DNA from: Bacteroidota bacterium
Lineage (GTDB): Bacteria > Bacteroidota > Ignavibacteria > SZUA-365
Assembly (NCBI GenBank): GCA_029907355.1
Contig: JARYLZ010000022.1
Span: forward strand, 1 to 39,146
Length of the DNA: 39,146 nt
Direction of reading: 5' to 3'
A model generated the notes under the pieces. The model saw only the letters and a list, made by a program, of their open reading frames with translations. It was not told the DNA's origin and did not search any database. Below, piece by piece: positions 27,701 to 34,897 of this stretch (position 1 is the stretch's first letter; every line of letters begins with the position of its first letter). Made by a program: the position numbers and the translations under genes.

Positions 27701-30700
27701 GCGAGCAGTGAGCCGATGAACCCACTGCCTTCCAGCGGCGTCGGGAACGACGGACCGGTCGTGTTTGCAGCGGAGACGGCCGCCGGATCGGCGCCGTAAG
27801 CCTGGAAGAAGTAACCCTTGTAGAACTCGTTCACTTCGTTCGCATCCTTCGGCGTCCCGGTCGGATAACCGGCTGCGAGCGCGTCGTTCGTGGAAATCGG
27901 GCTCCAGCCTTCCATCGGAACGGTCGTCCCGGCGGGCTTGCCCCACGACTTGAAGATCTGGACGCGGTTCACGACGTCAGGAATGATGCTGACCTCGGCG
28001 AAACCGCTCTCGATCGAGAAGTCGCCCACGTTCGGGATATTCGTGTTGATGGTCAGGTGCGCCTTCAGGCGGACGACATCGACGCCGTCGAGACCGATCT
28101 TCTTGACGTTCCTCGGGGCGCGGAGGTAGAAACGCACCGCGTTGTAGGTCGCAAGCGAGGGGATGTCACCCTGGATGCCCGGGAGACCCTGGCCCGCGGG
28201 AACATTCACCAGCTCGGCCTGCAGGGTCTGTCCTGCGTTCGGGAGACCCTCGGGAACCGTCGGCTCGAAGCCCTGCGGGTTGGTCGGGCAATCGTACGGA
28301 ACGGGTGAACCAGAGCCGCGCCATGCGACGTTCGGGGAAACGCTGCCGAAGAAGACCTTATTGGTCAAGCCGGCATTGAACATGTCGACGTACTGCGGGT
28401 TGTCGACGAGCTCGACCCACACGCGGTTCTTCTGCCGGTCGATCGGGTCGAAGTACGGCGCGATGTCGAGCGGGTTGCGGTAGATGTCCGTGATGCGGAC
28501 GTAGAGCTTATCGTAAATCTGCTTGGGCTTGCCCGGAGGCGTGAACGGACCGACGCTGCCGACGACGAGAGCGTCTCCCGTTCCGGTGACGACCTCGAGA
28601 CGCGGGTTGACGGGGAAGGTATACCACTTGGTTCCATCCCAGTACACGTCTGTCGAGTCCATCGCCGTCGTCTGGCCCACCGGGTTTCCGAGCTTCGCGT
28701 TGTACCCTGTTCCCGGACCGAACCAGATGCCGAAGTTGTTGTTCGGCGAGCCGTCGGGAATCAGGTACGCATGGACAAAACCGGGGCCCGGATACGGGTC
28801 GAGCTTCAACGGGTCGCTGAAATCGTTGTACCGGTCATTGAACGCGTAGGTCGCGCGGACGCGGATCCGGTACGCACCGGCGTTGTGGCTGCCGCTTGCG
28901 ATACGGAAGATGCGGGTCGCACGGCCCATCGGGGCGTTGATGACATGCAGGCGGCCGGAGTCGAGGTCGAGCCCGGACAGGACGACCTGCGGGACAGTCG
29001 TGATCAGCGAGTCGAAGATCCCGTTCATCCGGTACGGCACTGTATTCGGCGGGTTCGTGAAGGTCAAGTGTCCGAAGTTGCTCAGTTCGAACTTGAACTT
29101 CTCGTTGTCGTCCACCGTATTGCCCCATCCGTCGGTCGCGACGACGTCGAGCCGCAGGTAGATGCGGTCGGCGGTCTGCCCGGCGCCCGGATACGGTTCA
29201 CGCGGCTCGATGTCCAACGCGCGCGGGATGTTCGGGCGCACGACGATCTTCAAGCCGGTGTTCGGGAGGTGGTTCGCACCGAGCGGGTCGACCGGCTCCC
29301 GGTTGGGATCGATCTGCCACGCTTCGAGAACGCGCGTCGAGTTGTCGAGCAGGGCTTCGTCGAGGCGCCTGCTGTAGTATGCCACGCGCGGGAAACCGCC
29401 GGACGTATCGCCGACGGCTTCCATGGACTGCCGGAAGCCGCCCTGGCCGTCGAACCACACGGTGGCTTCCGCCAAAATACGGACGGAGTCTTCGACACCG
29501 CCTGAATTCCTTCCGACATCGGCGTGGACGTAGGTCAGACGGCGGAAAACCATCTGCCCGAACTGGCGGAGCGTGTCGTCCGCCGCTTGGTAGCCTTTCA
29601 GGTAGACCGTGCGGTCCTCACCGCGGGGGTTCCAGTCCGTGTACGCGATCGCTTTCAGTCTCGGCTGGGTGACACGGTCCCACGTCCGGTTGCCGTACGC
29701 GTCGAGGAAACGGAGCGTATCGACACCGGAGGTGACCAAGCCGGGCTGGTAAGGATTCGCCGACACGGCGTGCGGACCGACACGGTACGGCGGTATGAGA
29801 CCACACTCGGGGTTCGGGTTGCTCCCCGGCGCACCCGGGAACGCAGGGTACGTGTTCGGGAAGTCCTCATTGTACCAGTACGGCGCAAGCGCCTGGTAGA
29901 GATTCGTGAATTTCAGCGGGTTGCGCTCCGGCGGGAATCCGTCGACCATCATACCGTAGTCGGGGTTCGCGAGGACGGTGGTCCCGAGGGTACGGGTCAC
30001 GGAAGGACGGAACTGCAACGTCTGGCTCTGGCCCAACGGTAATCCGTCGTCGCCGAGGAAGTAACGACCGCGCGAGTAATCGCCGAACGAACCGATGTAC
30101 TCGCCTGCGTCGATCGCCTGCGCCGAGTCGTTCACCCACACGAGGTACTGCGTCGTGCCGGGGAGGAGGCGGACGATGGCGATGTCGGTGTAACTGACGA
30201 CGTCACCCGCGTTCTGCTGATTCTGGACGTTCCCGATGACGTGGTAGGCACGCAGGGTGTCCTTCGTCGTGTCAGGCGGGGTGGCGAGACCGGTTAGGTT
30301 GTTGATGTTCGGCTTGAAGTAAATGTTGCGGATCTGGATGCCGTCGCCGCTTGCCGTCGGGTTGAACACCTGGAAGGTGAGCACCTGGCGGATCAGCGTC
30401 GGATCCTTCGGGAAGAAGGGAGACGACGTCGCGATGTTCCCGACAGGGCGGTACACCGGACGAAGTCCGATTTCACGGCCGGAAGTTGCGGGGTCAACAC
30501 CGTACGCGGCGCCCGTCGTACCAACACTCGTCACGACGTTGTTGTACGTCTGACGCCCGACCGTCATGCCGGGGCTGGATGTGACGACGCGTACTTTGAT
30601 GTAATCGAACAGGTTCGACGACAACATGTTGTTGACGATCTTGAACCTGTTGTTTACAAACATGATGACCACGGAGTCCCGGTCCATGAAATTGCCAACA

Positions 30701-30879
30701 CCCGCACCCGAGTCGTAGACGGACAGCGTGTCCGTGACGAACGTCACGGAGTCGGCGGTCTGCTCGATCGTACGCGTGATGTTGAAAAAGTCTCCCGTCC
30801 CCGTCCTCAACTGCGCCTGCGCCGCTACTGCGACGAGCAGAAGCCCGAAGAAGGAGAGCAAGGTGAGGCTTTTTTTCAT
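21757..30879 (-). CDS. Giant (3,040-residue) T9SS-secreted surface protein with scattered Ig-like domains
   Basis: The protein starts MKKSLTLLSFFGLLLVAVAAQA (signal peptide, cut before QLR), with AGGAGA eight bases upstream of the ATG. It ends in a textbook type A T9SS sorting domain (~2948-3040: FELGQNYPNPFNPTTTITYS, VYDLLGTPVKTLV, GTYRVTWDATNDLGQQVPSG, TRKMTLLK), so it should reach the cell surface or be released. The interior is almost all beta-type, rich in Pro, Asn, Thr and Asp. Around 1085-1200 is a bacterial Ig-like (Big_1) module (IVARLLDQYSNPIGGRLVKFF) and around 2550 another (EEVEFVLTAKDKNGNTIRDW). Near 2340 and 2795 are P-x-D-x-(S/A)-x-I...W repeats (AVQPTDNATI...DVIWTAARD, LQTPDDHSVI...EVFTWEKA). 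Most of the first ~1,000 residues match nothing I recognise. No enzyme motif was found. An adhesive or structural surface role is inference. Confidence 0.9.
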   Translation of the reverse strand: MKKSLTLLSFFGLLLVAVAAQAQLRTGTGDFFNITRTIEQTADSVTFVTDTLSVYDSGAGVGNFMDRDSVVIMFVNNRFKIVNNMLSSNLFDYIKVRVVTSSPGMTVGRQTYNNVVTSVGTTGAAYGVDPATSGREIGLRPVYRPVGNIATSSPFFPKDPTLIRQVLTFQVFNPTASGDGIQIRNIYFKPNINNLTGLATPPDTTKDTLRAYHVIGNVQNQQNAGDVVSYTDIAIVRLLPGTTQYLVWVNDSAQAIDAGEYIGSFGDYSRGRYFLGDDGLPLGQSQTLQFRPSVTRTLGTTVLANPDYGMMVDGFPPERNPLKFTNLYQALAPYWYNEDFPNTYPAFPGAPGSNPNPECGLIPPYRVGPHAVSANPYQPGLVTSGVDTLRFLDAYGNRTWDRVTQPRLKAIAYTDWNPRGEDRTVYLKGYQAADDTLRQFGQMVFRRLTYVHADVGRNSGGVEDSVRILAEATVWFDGQGGFRQSMEAVGDTSGGFPRVAYYSRRLDEALLDNSTRVLEAWQIDPNREPVDPLGANHLPNTGLKIVVRPNIPRALDIEPREPYPGAGQTADRIYLRLDVVATDGWGNTVDDNEKFKFELSNFGHLTFTNPPNTVPYRMNGIFDSLITTVPQVVLSGLDLDSGRLHVINAPMGRATRIFRIASGSHNAGAYRIRVRATYAFNDRYNDFSDPLKLDPYPGPGFVHAYLIPDGSPNNNFGIWFGPGTGYNAKLGNPVGQTTAMDSTDVYWDGTKWYTFPVNPRLEVVTGTGDALVVGSVGPFTPPGKPKQIYDKLYVRITDIYRNPLDIAPYFDPIDRQKNRVWVELVDNPQYVDMFNAGLTNKVFFGSVSPNVAWRGSGSPVPYDCPTNPQGFEPTVPEGLPNAGQTLQAELVNVPAGQGLPGIQGDIPSLATYNAVRFYLRAPRNVKKIGLDGVDVVRLKAHLTINTNIPNVGDFSIESGFAEVSIIPDVVNRVQIFKSWGKPAGTTVPMEGWSPISTNDALAAGYPTGTPKDANEVNEFYKGYFFQAYGADPAAVSAANTTGPSFPTPLEGSGFIGSLLASDIDLDHDATCPIPMDTVMVSEHNQQMRIVARLLDQYSNPIGGRLVKFFVESETLPITLPKTQLQNNAQRGGFGEFGKVFVTDDTLKRTTIGDTTTAGWVTAYYVSGRVAHQIVRIALTPDTLAFDLSDAGHNLGEGTAVGPSYRGFAPRVIIPLFLISGPTVRVQIFPYTAAATSPVPLPVDYVSMQALEHVSIYADTRGAGYAPYFHAYSANPFFVEKRYTHMGRAANTNIRPYIPDTLNLTDSDPLSVNSITAGRTVALVAREYDKFGNLVDLQIKPPYDQTKEGSIIDTGRIKFRIWGDNFGAVPAPYGGEGGSLAPSRDWTRDEYGPMRKARYRHTQISNLVAGVHINQTAFLTALEYPTPKTSNATVFFEAWADAWPDPTRPGPTNIIRDTCKVVSVVKTPTRFDILRAGQEYLVSEAGRWLYVNEPETRTINIMAPQISLPPGSDPLQHQLDAVGVDNIMISQAYKRNVSEAPVGKYLVVNDGNVPLDRDGDPLYVNPDDQSINPNFERDPDSNLPRFQKLDVYNNLSPMTAPNNRYNVLNDDMQVKLGYTIPGARSDVPQTFFDLTIAGGGTIYSTFPLQTNWGTLPYEGIGWHVVAGRASNQRPVLFRVTPIWENDPPTGGNPYVVMNQPGQNPNKKYGRLYADSIYTYTGVFGGMKENSLRGELMGTFTDRGRAGSYAPQTNGEFDRVTRIGASGWRAEDFTIAGLNGMARSRNAAGVWGGINSTGGLWVGDYNRRVILLHSAFGISTGNNFPIAPGAFLRLVDSTTEQVIDLRIVDPTLRDMAGNVVDDTCSYDQGKWTVVRKHQRLNAGLWHLDDTYWRGGDGIEDGILGPNANAQFVSDEPYDVPQNRKSFGMSAPEAAAVRGFFGPTGSRKLRHTFVVVPYRIAFLSLFPSSYDPGQGMFDNTRLPLGILPVQADIDTLPRVNLGIYNDGMHDGSNWEMYTRLYGQIPHGATDQIPNNANQPYARPDTIFRDFRYVYNVTPYDRFGNHNTRDTMFVQVGARLTDWTFTNLEPSGTLIIRSGGNFFGAIPINTPNGPDNTNFRQDTLRLFNPWPQTNVRNDWLGIKPDDRRLTLTVGEPGPSGMNIPHGLLPANVISSRPVWIKQAFAPAPFVLSSVLLGNTTLFRMDHVGGCQGNGLEQDILRLNWSESRWTSMPGKNNPNDTVKYEWYGIIDSVGTSSTGQLVVSILSDNNGISPTLTITGDKLRQLIFRPNVQPQPNTDSCVMRVKWFVRAFNKAGLSTYSDTAGVTIRNNPLPTPALIVSINRPPENPPVAVQPTDNATISGLGPTSPPIDVIWTAARDRNIDKGILIGGFKVYNVGSQSWIDDPSGRTVDTLQYQWIGMVVRTFPVGKGAPIGTMLVKNTGTTTGFQLTATDLDLLFAGFDTDVNSTSADSVILNWMVYVKDFNWTDTSPIEEVTFRYNPDGSMVADTTLWSRFGCRPHELASRWFRLNLTKLDVGGVEIDPMAADPDINKIAGEEVEFVLTAKDKNGNTIRDWDIKGVPVTLTITGSTANTDSSNQSWNSDPLAYTWAVITHNGQNLTQMGPNDFSIPPSAFVNGVARIKITHTKAENGVQIVVTPVVAGLNQTSAKMNFLVGGITNYLVELTSATYPTLDQVFLMRIYEIMVSPRDRFLNVSNDQIQTRFSARFPGEFDNTLPGLSDIFSGDVFITGPTNYFVASRIARIKNRDELQWIKAFKSTDPSINGQTAPYEILDHAPNAFALQTPDDHSVIKLQLSSNQEVFTWEKAVPQDPYTDIKVSRFDPPSRLYSDEVRYTIVFVDSISLTRAVKFESDQTGKLPSYTTTQGQLANLLETISGQKTQDAYNVVWYVEASDGLYKTLSTPPNADPNQRPGYRLYLDKDGILGVPTADVPKTFELGQNYPNPFNPTTTITYSLPKSTPVTLVVYDLLGTPVKTLVNETKEAGTYRVTWDATNDLGQQVPSGNYIFKIVAGDFTQTRKMTLLK

Positions 30880-30887
30880 CCGAAAAA

Positions 30888-30893
30888 TCTCCT
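30888..30893 (-). promoter_or_regulatory. Ribosome-binding site of the giant secreted-protein gene
   Basis: AGGAGA on the minus strand, eight bases before ATG 30879. It stands out because most genes in this window lack a clear Shine-Dalgarno sequence, as is usual in Bacteroidota; it hints at strong expression of this protein. Confidence 0.6.
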
Positions 30894-31056
30894 GGTTTGT
30901 GGATGGTTAATGACAGGGTTGACTGGTTGAATGCATGCTCTGAAGATGGGTGATGCTTCCTAGCCGCTCATTCAGTTCCTCCTGTGAATACATGAAACAA
31001 CCGTTTTTAGATAATGAAGCGCGTTGCCGATCGGTGATGATGGATTCTCGAGACTT

Positions 31057-31089
31057 CAAATATAGGTTCATGGGTCATATCAAACAACC
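31057..31089 (-). promoter_or_regulatory. Candidate Bacteroidota-type promoter for the giant secreted-protein gene
   Basis: On the minus strand TATATTTG (31057-31064) matches the -7 consensus TAnnTTTG exactly. Upstream are TTTG (31081-31084, 16-nt spacer) and GGTTG (31085-31089, 20-nt spacer), either of which could serve as the -33 TTTG element. It would give a leader of about 170 nt. The upstream half lies inside the 11-bp direct repeat. Confidence 0.45.
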
Positions 31090-31472
31090 GTTCTTCCTTT
31101 CATTGTCCATTAGCTAGCGATCGCTTTCTCGTCATCAATTTTCATTGCGTTCATTGCGCCAACGGTTCTCTCCATTTTCCCCTTTCACATAACAGGGGCG
31201 TGGAAAAGAGTACAATAATTTTGCCAAAGAAAATCCAACGAAAACCCCATGAATGAGTGGAAAATATTGGATTGTCAAATAACCGACACCTTTCTCGCTT
31301 TCATTTTCATCTATTTGACATACCGGCCCCGCGCTTCTCGATGTTCCGGGCTTTTTCAGGTTTTCTGATTCGATAAACCCTCCTCAAAACTCTTCTCATT
31401 TTTTCGCCGAATGATCCGTGCAGAGTACCGTGTATTTCCCCGTAAATATTTTCACTGCTCTGTGGTTTCCCT

Positions 31473-32159
31473 TCAGCGCAAATCGATGATGTCCGCTCCG
31501 GGTGGTGGCGTGAATTCGAAACGCGAGTCCGGTATCCCCTTGTCCGTGACGACATCTTTGATCGTATAAGTCGTCACCGTCCCTCCCGCTTCTACGATTT
31601 CGACCTTCCTGATGACCCAGTTCTTTGCCACCCACACTTTCATGGTCCGGGCGGAACCGCTCTCTTTCGGGGTAAGTTTGAGGACGTAACACGCTTCGGA
31701 GAGAATCTTTTCCTCCCCCACAAGCGCTGCGTAATAATCCTGCGGAATGCTCAGGAAGATACGCTCGGGCGACATCGAATAGGAGTCCTCTTTGTATGCG
31801 CTCACGATCACCTGACGGTTCTGCGGCGTCCAGGACCAGGAAGTCTTCCCGTCTGTCACAACGGTGCGCTGGTCGGTCTCGATGCGGTACTTGTTTTTCT
31901 TCTTAAAGTAAAGAGTCCCGCTCGTCTCCTGCTCGGCCCGTGAGACCTTGAACCGTACGGTCTGGGTAAACGTAATGACGACGTCGTTGAGGTCCTCGTA
32001 CTTTTCCTGCACCTTCTTGATGATGTCGCGGGCCGAGATCGTCCCGAAGACCGGACCTTCAGCCGAGAGGAGGGTGAGCGTTGTCACCGCAACCAGGAGG
32101 GACAATATCGCAGGCACCGGGAGGGAGTGATGCACGGCGTGCTGCAAGGGTGTTTTCAC
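31473..32159 (-). CDS. LolA-like outer-membrane lipoprotein carrier protein
   Basis: I start at GTG 32159, 20 bp after the ftsK stop: this gives a signal peptide of about 33 residues (AILSLLVAVTTLTLLSA); the frame is open to 32471 but that part is inside ftsK. The 228-residue protein has the LolA/LolB-fold pattern: ISARDIIKKVQEKYEDLNDV, FTQTVRFKVSRAEQETSGTLYF, the KYRIETDQRTVVTDGKTSWSW strand pair, LKLTPKESGSARTMKVWVAKN, IRKVEIVEAGGTVTTYTIKD and the closing FTPPPGADII. LolA shuttles lipoproteins across the periplasm from LolCDE. The ftsK-lolA order is also known in other bacteria, including E. coli, and supports the call. It is the last gene of the fsa-gcvT-ftsK-lolA group. Confidence 0.88.
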   Translation of the reverse strand: MKTPLQHAVHHSLPVPAILSLLVAVTTLTLLSAEGPVFGTISARDIIKKVQEKYEDLNDVVITFTQTVRFKVSRAEQETSGTLYFKKKNKYRIETDQRTVVTDGKTSWSWTPQNRQVIVSAYKEDSYSMSPERIFLSIPQDYYAALVGEEKILSEACYVLKLTPKESGSARTMKVWVAKNWVIRKVEIVEAGGTVTTYTIKDVVTDKGIPDSRFEFTPPPGADIIDLR

Positions 32160-32179
32160 AGGCTGACCTCGATAGTAGG

Positions 32180-34876
32180 TTAGGGGAAGAGCAGTTCCTC
32201 GAGCCTGCTTTCGTCTTCGACGAGGACTTCGCGAGCCTTGCTCCCGTCGGCCGGACCGACGATGCCCGCCGCCTCGAGCTGGTCCACGATCCTCGCGGCC
32301 CTCGAGTAACCGATCTTCAACCGTCTCTGGAGGAGCGACACGGAACCCTGCCGGTACCGGACGATGAGTTTCGCCGCCTCGTAGAGCAGTTCGTCCGTGT
32401 CCGCCGCGTCGCTCCGCGAGGCGTTTTTCCGTGAGGACTTGACCGAGGGCAAGGAATACGGCCGCAGGCAACCGCGCTGTTCCGCGATATGGCGGACGAC
32501 GCGCTCGACCTCCGCGGTCCCCAGGAAGGCGTTTTGTATGCGGACGGGTTTGGGACGTCCACTCGGTTGGTAGAGCATGTCCCCGTTCCCGAGCAACTGA
32601 TCTGCCCCGGGCGTGTCGAGTATGGTCCGCGAGTCGATGCGGCTTGCGACCTGGTAGGCGATCCGCGCGGAGAAATTCGCCTTGATCACCCCGGTGATGA
32701 CGTCGACGGAAGGCCGTTGCGTGGCGACGATCAAGTGGATACCGACCGCGCGGGCGAGCTGGGCCAGTCGCGCGATGGGTTCCTCCACTTCCCGTGCGGC
32801 GGTGATCATGAGGTCGGCCAACTCGTCGATGACGACCACGATGTACGGGAGCTTGTAATGCCGGATACCATCCGCGTCACGGATATGGCCTGCGGCGACT
32901 TTCGCGTTGTAATCGTTGACGTGCCGCACGCCGGCCTTCGCCAGTTTCGTGTAACGCATGTCCATCTCGAGCTCGAGGCTCTTGAGCACGACGACGGCGT
33001 TGTCGGGGTCGGTCACGATATCCTCGTCGATGTCGGGGGAGACGGCGAGAAAATGATTGCGAAGCCCCTTGTACTGCTGCAATTCGATCTTCTTGGGGTC
33101 GATCATGACGAACTTCACGTCCGACGGGTGCAGCTTGAAGAGGAGGCTGTTGATCATGACGTTGATACCGACGCTCTTCCCGGAACCCGTCGCCCCCGCC
33201 ATGAGCAGGTGCGGCATCTTGGCGAGGTCGTCGCAAAAGATATCCCCGGTGATGGATGCGCCCAGGCCGAGCGGCAAATGGAATCGCGCGCGCTGGAATT
33301 GCGGCGAAGTGACGACGCTCCGGAACCCCACGATTTCCGGTTCGTTGTTCGGGATCTCCACACCGACGGCTCCCTTGCCTGGGATCGGCGCAATGATGCG
33401 GATACCCCGTGCCGCGAGCGCCAGCGCGAGGTCGTCGGCCAGCGACACGATCCTACTGATTTTCACGCCGGAATCCGGGACGAGCTCGAACTGTGTGACG
33501 ACGGGACCGGGAATAACCTTGATATCCCGTATCGCGACACCGAAGACTGAGAGCTTCTCGACGAGTTGACCCGCCTTCATGTTCAACTCTGTGTCGGATA
33601 CGTTCCTCCGGAGGGTGTGTTCGTCGAGGAGTGCGTGGTGCGGCGGTTCGTAGCCCGCGAGACGGTCGCGGGCGATCTCGGCGTTCGACTCCTCGCTATC
33701 GTCCGGCATGTCCGGGGGAACTTGAGCACGGGCAGCGGCGCGTTGGACGGCCCGTTTTTCCTGGTCGCTGAGCACCGTCCCCCCGCTTATTTCCCCCCCC
33801 TTTTCTCCCGCTTCCGCCTGCGTCCGTGAGACCGATGCACCGTTCTTCCCTTCCCGTGAATAGACGGTTTTTCCCTCCGCTTCTTCCGGTGTCTGCGCTG
33901 TTTCCTCGTAGATTCCGCGGAGCTCCTCGACATGTTCGAAGGGAATGATCCCGTCCGAACGCAGTTCAGCGCCGCTGGTCGGAACGACGGGCCGTTCCTC
34001 AGCCGTCCTCGGCGATAGTCCCGGTCGCGTGATCGAAACGGGGACCACGGGGTGTTGCGGTGGGAGTTCCACGCGTTCGGCCTGCACCCCTGTTTTCTGG
34101 AAAAGGTCGGGCCCCGGCCTTGAGACGCGAGGTACCGCGGGAGTATCCAGGGGGGGGAGGCTCACTGGCGTCTTGAAACGTGCATCGGGTGAGGGGGTTG
34201 TCTCTGCGACGGTCTTATGGAAAGGCCGTACGAGGGCCGCGATGACGGACCGGAAGCGTTCCACCGTCCGGTGGATGTCGTAATCCACCACGACGATGGC
34301 CAGAATGACGACTGTTGTGAGAATCATCACCACGGAACCGGTCGTCCCGAGGAGCCGGGCTGCGAGCCCCGCGAGGAAATCCCCGATGTTGCCGGACCAA
34401 TTCGGCCCGATGTCGGGCATCCAGGGGACGAGACGAAGGACCCCGAAGAACGCGGCGAGGAGGAAGACGAAGATGATCGCGTAGTTCGTGTAATAGGCGA
34501 GCGATCCGAGATCCCGCCGCCGGAAGATGAACCATCCCCAGAAACCGAGGAGAATGGGAAAGGCGAGCGAGAAATACCCGATGGTCGTGCGGATGAGGAA
34601 ACCGGCCGTCAAGGCACCGGTAAGACCGAGCCAGTTCCGCGTCATGTCCGCGCGCGCCCTGATGTCGGGATCGCCGCCGAACAAGCGCAACAGATCTCGG
34701 AAGCCGAGATCGGTTGCCGACTCGTCCCTCGGGGAATACGAGACTACCGCCAATGCGAGGAGGACGGCGACGACCAACATCAGGATGCCGAGTATATCGA
34801 GCTTGCGGCCCTTATCGAGTCGTCTCCTCGGCTTCTTCCCGCCGGTGGGCGCGGTATGTGTCGTTTTCCTCCGCAC
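32180..34876 (-). CDS. ftsK: FtsK/SpoIIIE-family DNA translocase
   Basis: FtsK anchors at the division septum and pumps DNA to resolve chromosome dimers and clear the closing septum. The 898-residue protein has four predicted membrane helices in the first ~190 residues (for example ILGILMLVVAVLLALAVVSY). A charged Pro/Glu-rich linker (~230-400) follows, then the alpha/beta motor with Walker A AGATGSGKSVGIN (~562) and Walker B YIVVVIDELADLM (~678), plus VDVITGVIKANFSARIAYQV. The end (~830-898) is the gamma winged-helix domain (LLQRRLKIGYSRAARIVDQLEAAGIVGP) that reads KOPS sequences. It lies 21 bp after gcvT and 20 bp before the lolA-like start codon. Confidence 0.97.
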   Translation of the reverse strand: MRRKTTHTAPTGGKKPRRRLDKGRKLDILGILMLVVAVLLALAVVSYSPRDESATDLGFRDLLRLFGGDPDIRARADMTRNWLGLTGALTAGFLIRTTIGYFSLAFPILLGFWGWFIFRRRDLGSLAYYTNYAIIFVFLLAAFFGVLRLVPWMPDIGPNWSGNIGDFLAGLAARLLGTTGSVVMILTTVVILAIVVVDYDIHRTVERFRSVIAALVRPFHKTVAETTPSPDARFKTPVSLPPLDTPAVPRVSRPGPDLFQKTGVQAERVELPPQHPVVPVSITRPGLSPRTAEERPVVPTSGAELRSDGIIPFEHVEELRGIYEETAQTPEEAEGKTVYSREGKNGASVSRTQAEAGEKGGEISGGTVLSDQEKRAVQRAAARAQVPPDMPDDSEESNAEIARDRLAGYEPPHHALLDEHTLRRNVSDTELNMKAGQLVEKLSVFGVAIRDIKVIPGPVVTQFELVPDSGVKISRIVSLADDLALALAARGIRIIAPIPGKGAVGVEIPNNEPEIVGFRSVVTSPQFQRARFHLPLGLGASITGDIFCDDLAKMPHLLMAGATGSGKSVGINVMINSLLFKLHPSDVKFVMIDPKKIELQQYKGLRNHFLAVSPDIDEDIVTDPDNAVVVLKSLELEMDMRYTKLAKAGVRHVNDYNAKVAAGHIRDADGIRHYKLPYIVVVIDELADLMITAAREVEEPIARLAQLARAVGIHLIVATQRPSVDVITGVIKANFSARIAYQVASRIDSRTILDTPGADQLLGNGDMLYQPSGRPKPVRIQNAFLGTAEVERVVRHIAEQRGCLRPYSLPSVKSSRKNASRSDAADTDELLYEAAKLIVRYRQGSVSLLQRRLKIGYSRAARIVDQLEAAGIVGPADGSKAREVLVEDESRLEELLFP

Positions 34877-34897
34877 GGTCGGTCGTTGCGCTTTCCC

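Larger units (their letters stand above)
30880..31472. other. 593-bp AT-rich non-coding region upstream of the giant secreted-protein gene
   Basis: No credible gene is present; an 82-codon minus-strand frame at 31307-31555 is mostly a lolA shadow. It contains a good ribosome-binding site and a candidate promoter for the giant gene, the 11-bp direct repeat AAACAACCGTT at 30995-31005 and 31082-31092, with an inverted 7-bp core at 31160-31166. It also holds a 10-bp palindrome AGCGATCGCT at 31116-31125, a tandem TTCATTGCG pair at 31141-31158 and an AATCCAA/TTGGATT inverted repeat around 31232-31273. No clear terminator for the lolA-like gene was found. Confidence 0.6.

Noticed and set aside
31141-31158. 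Tandem TTCATTGCG pair as a repeat element
   Set aside because: Only two short copies, within range of chance in a 600-bp AT-rich region.
31307-31555. 82-codon minus-strand frame
   Set aside because: Partly overlaps the lolA-like gene out of frame, has no start context and no recognisable motif.
32160-32471. Upstream extension of the lolA-like gene
   Set aside because: It lies within the ftsK gamma-domain coding region; the signal peptide begins at GTG 32159.
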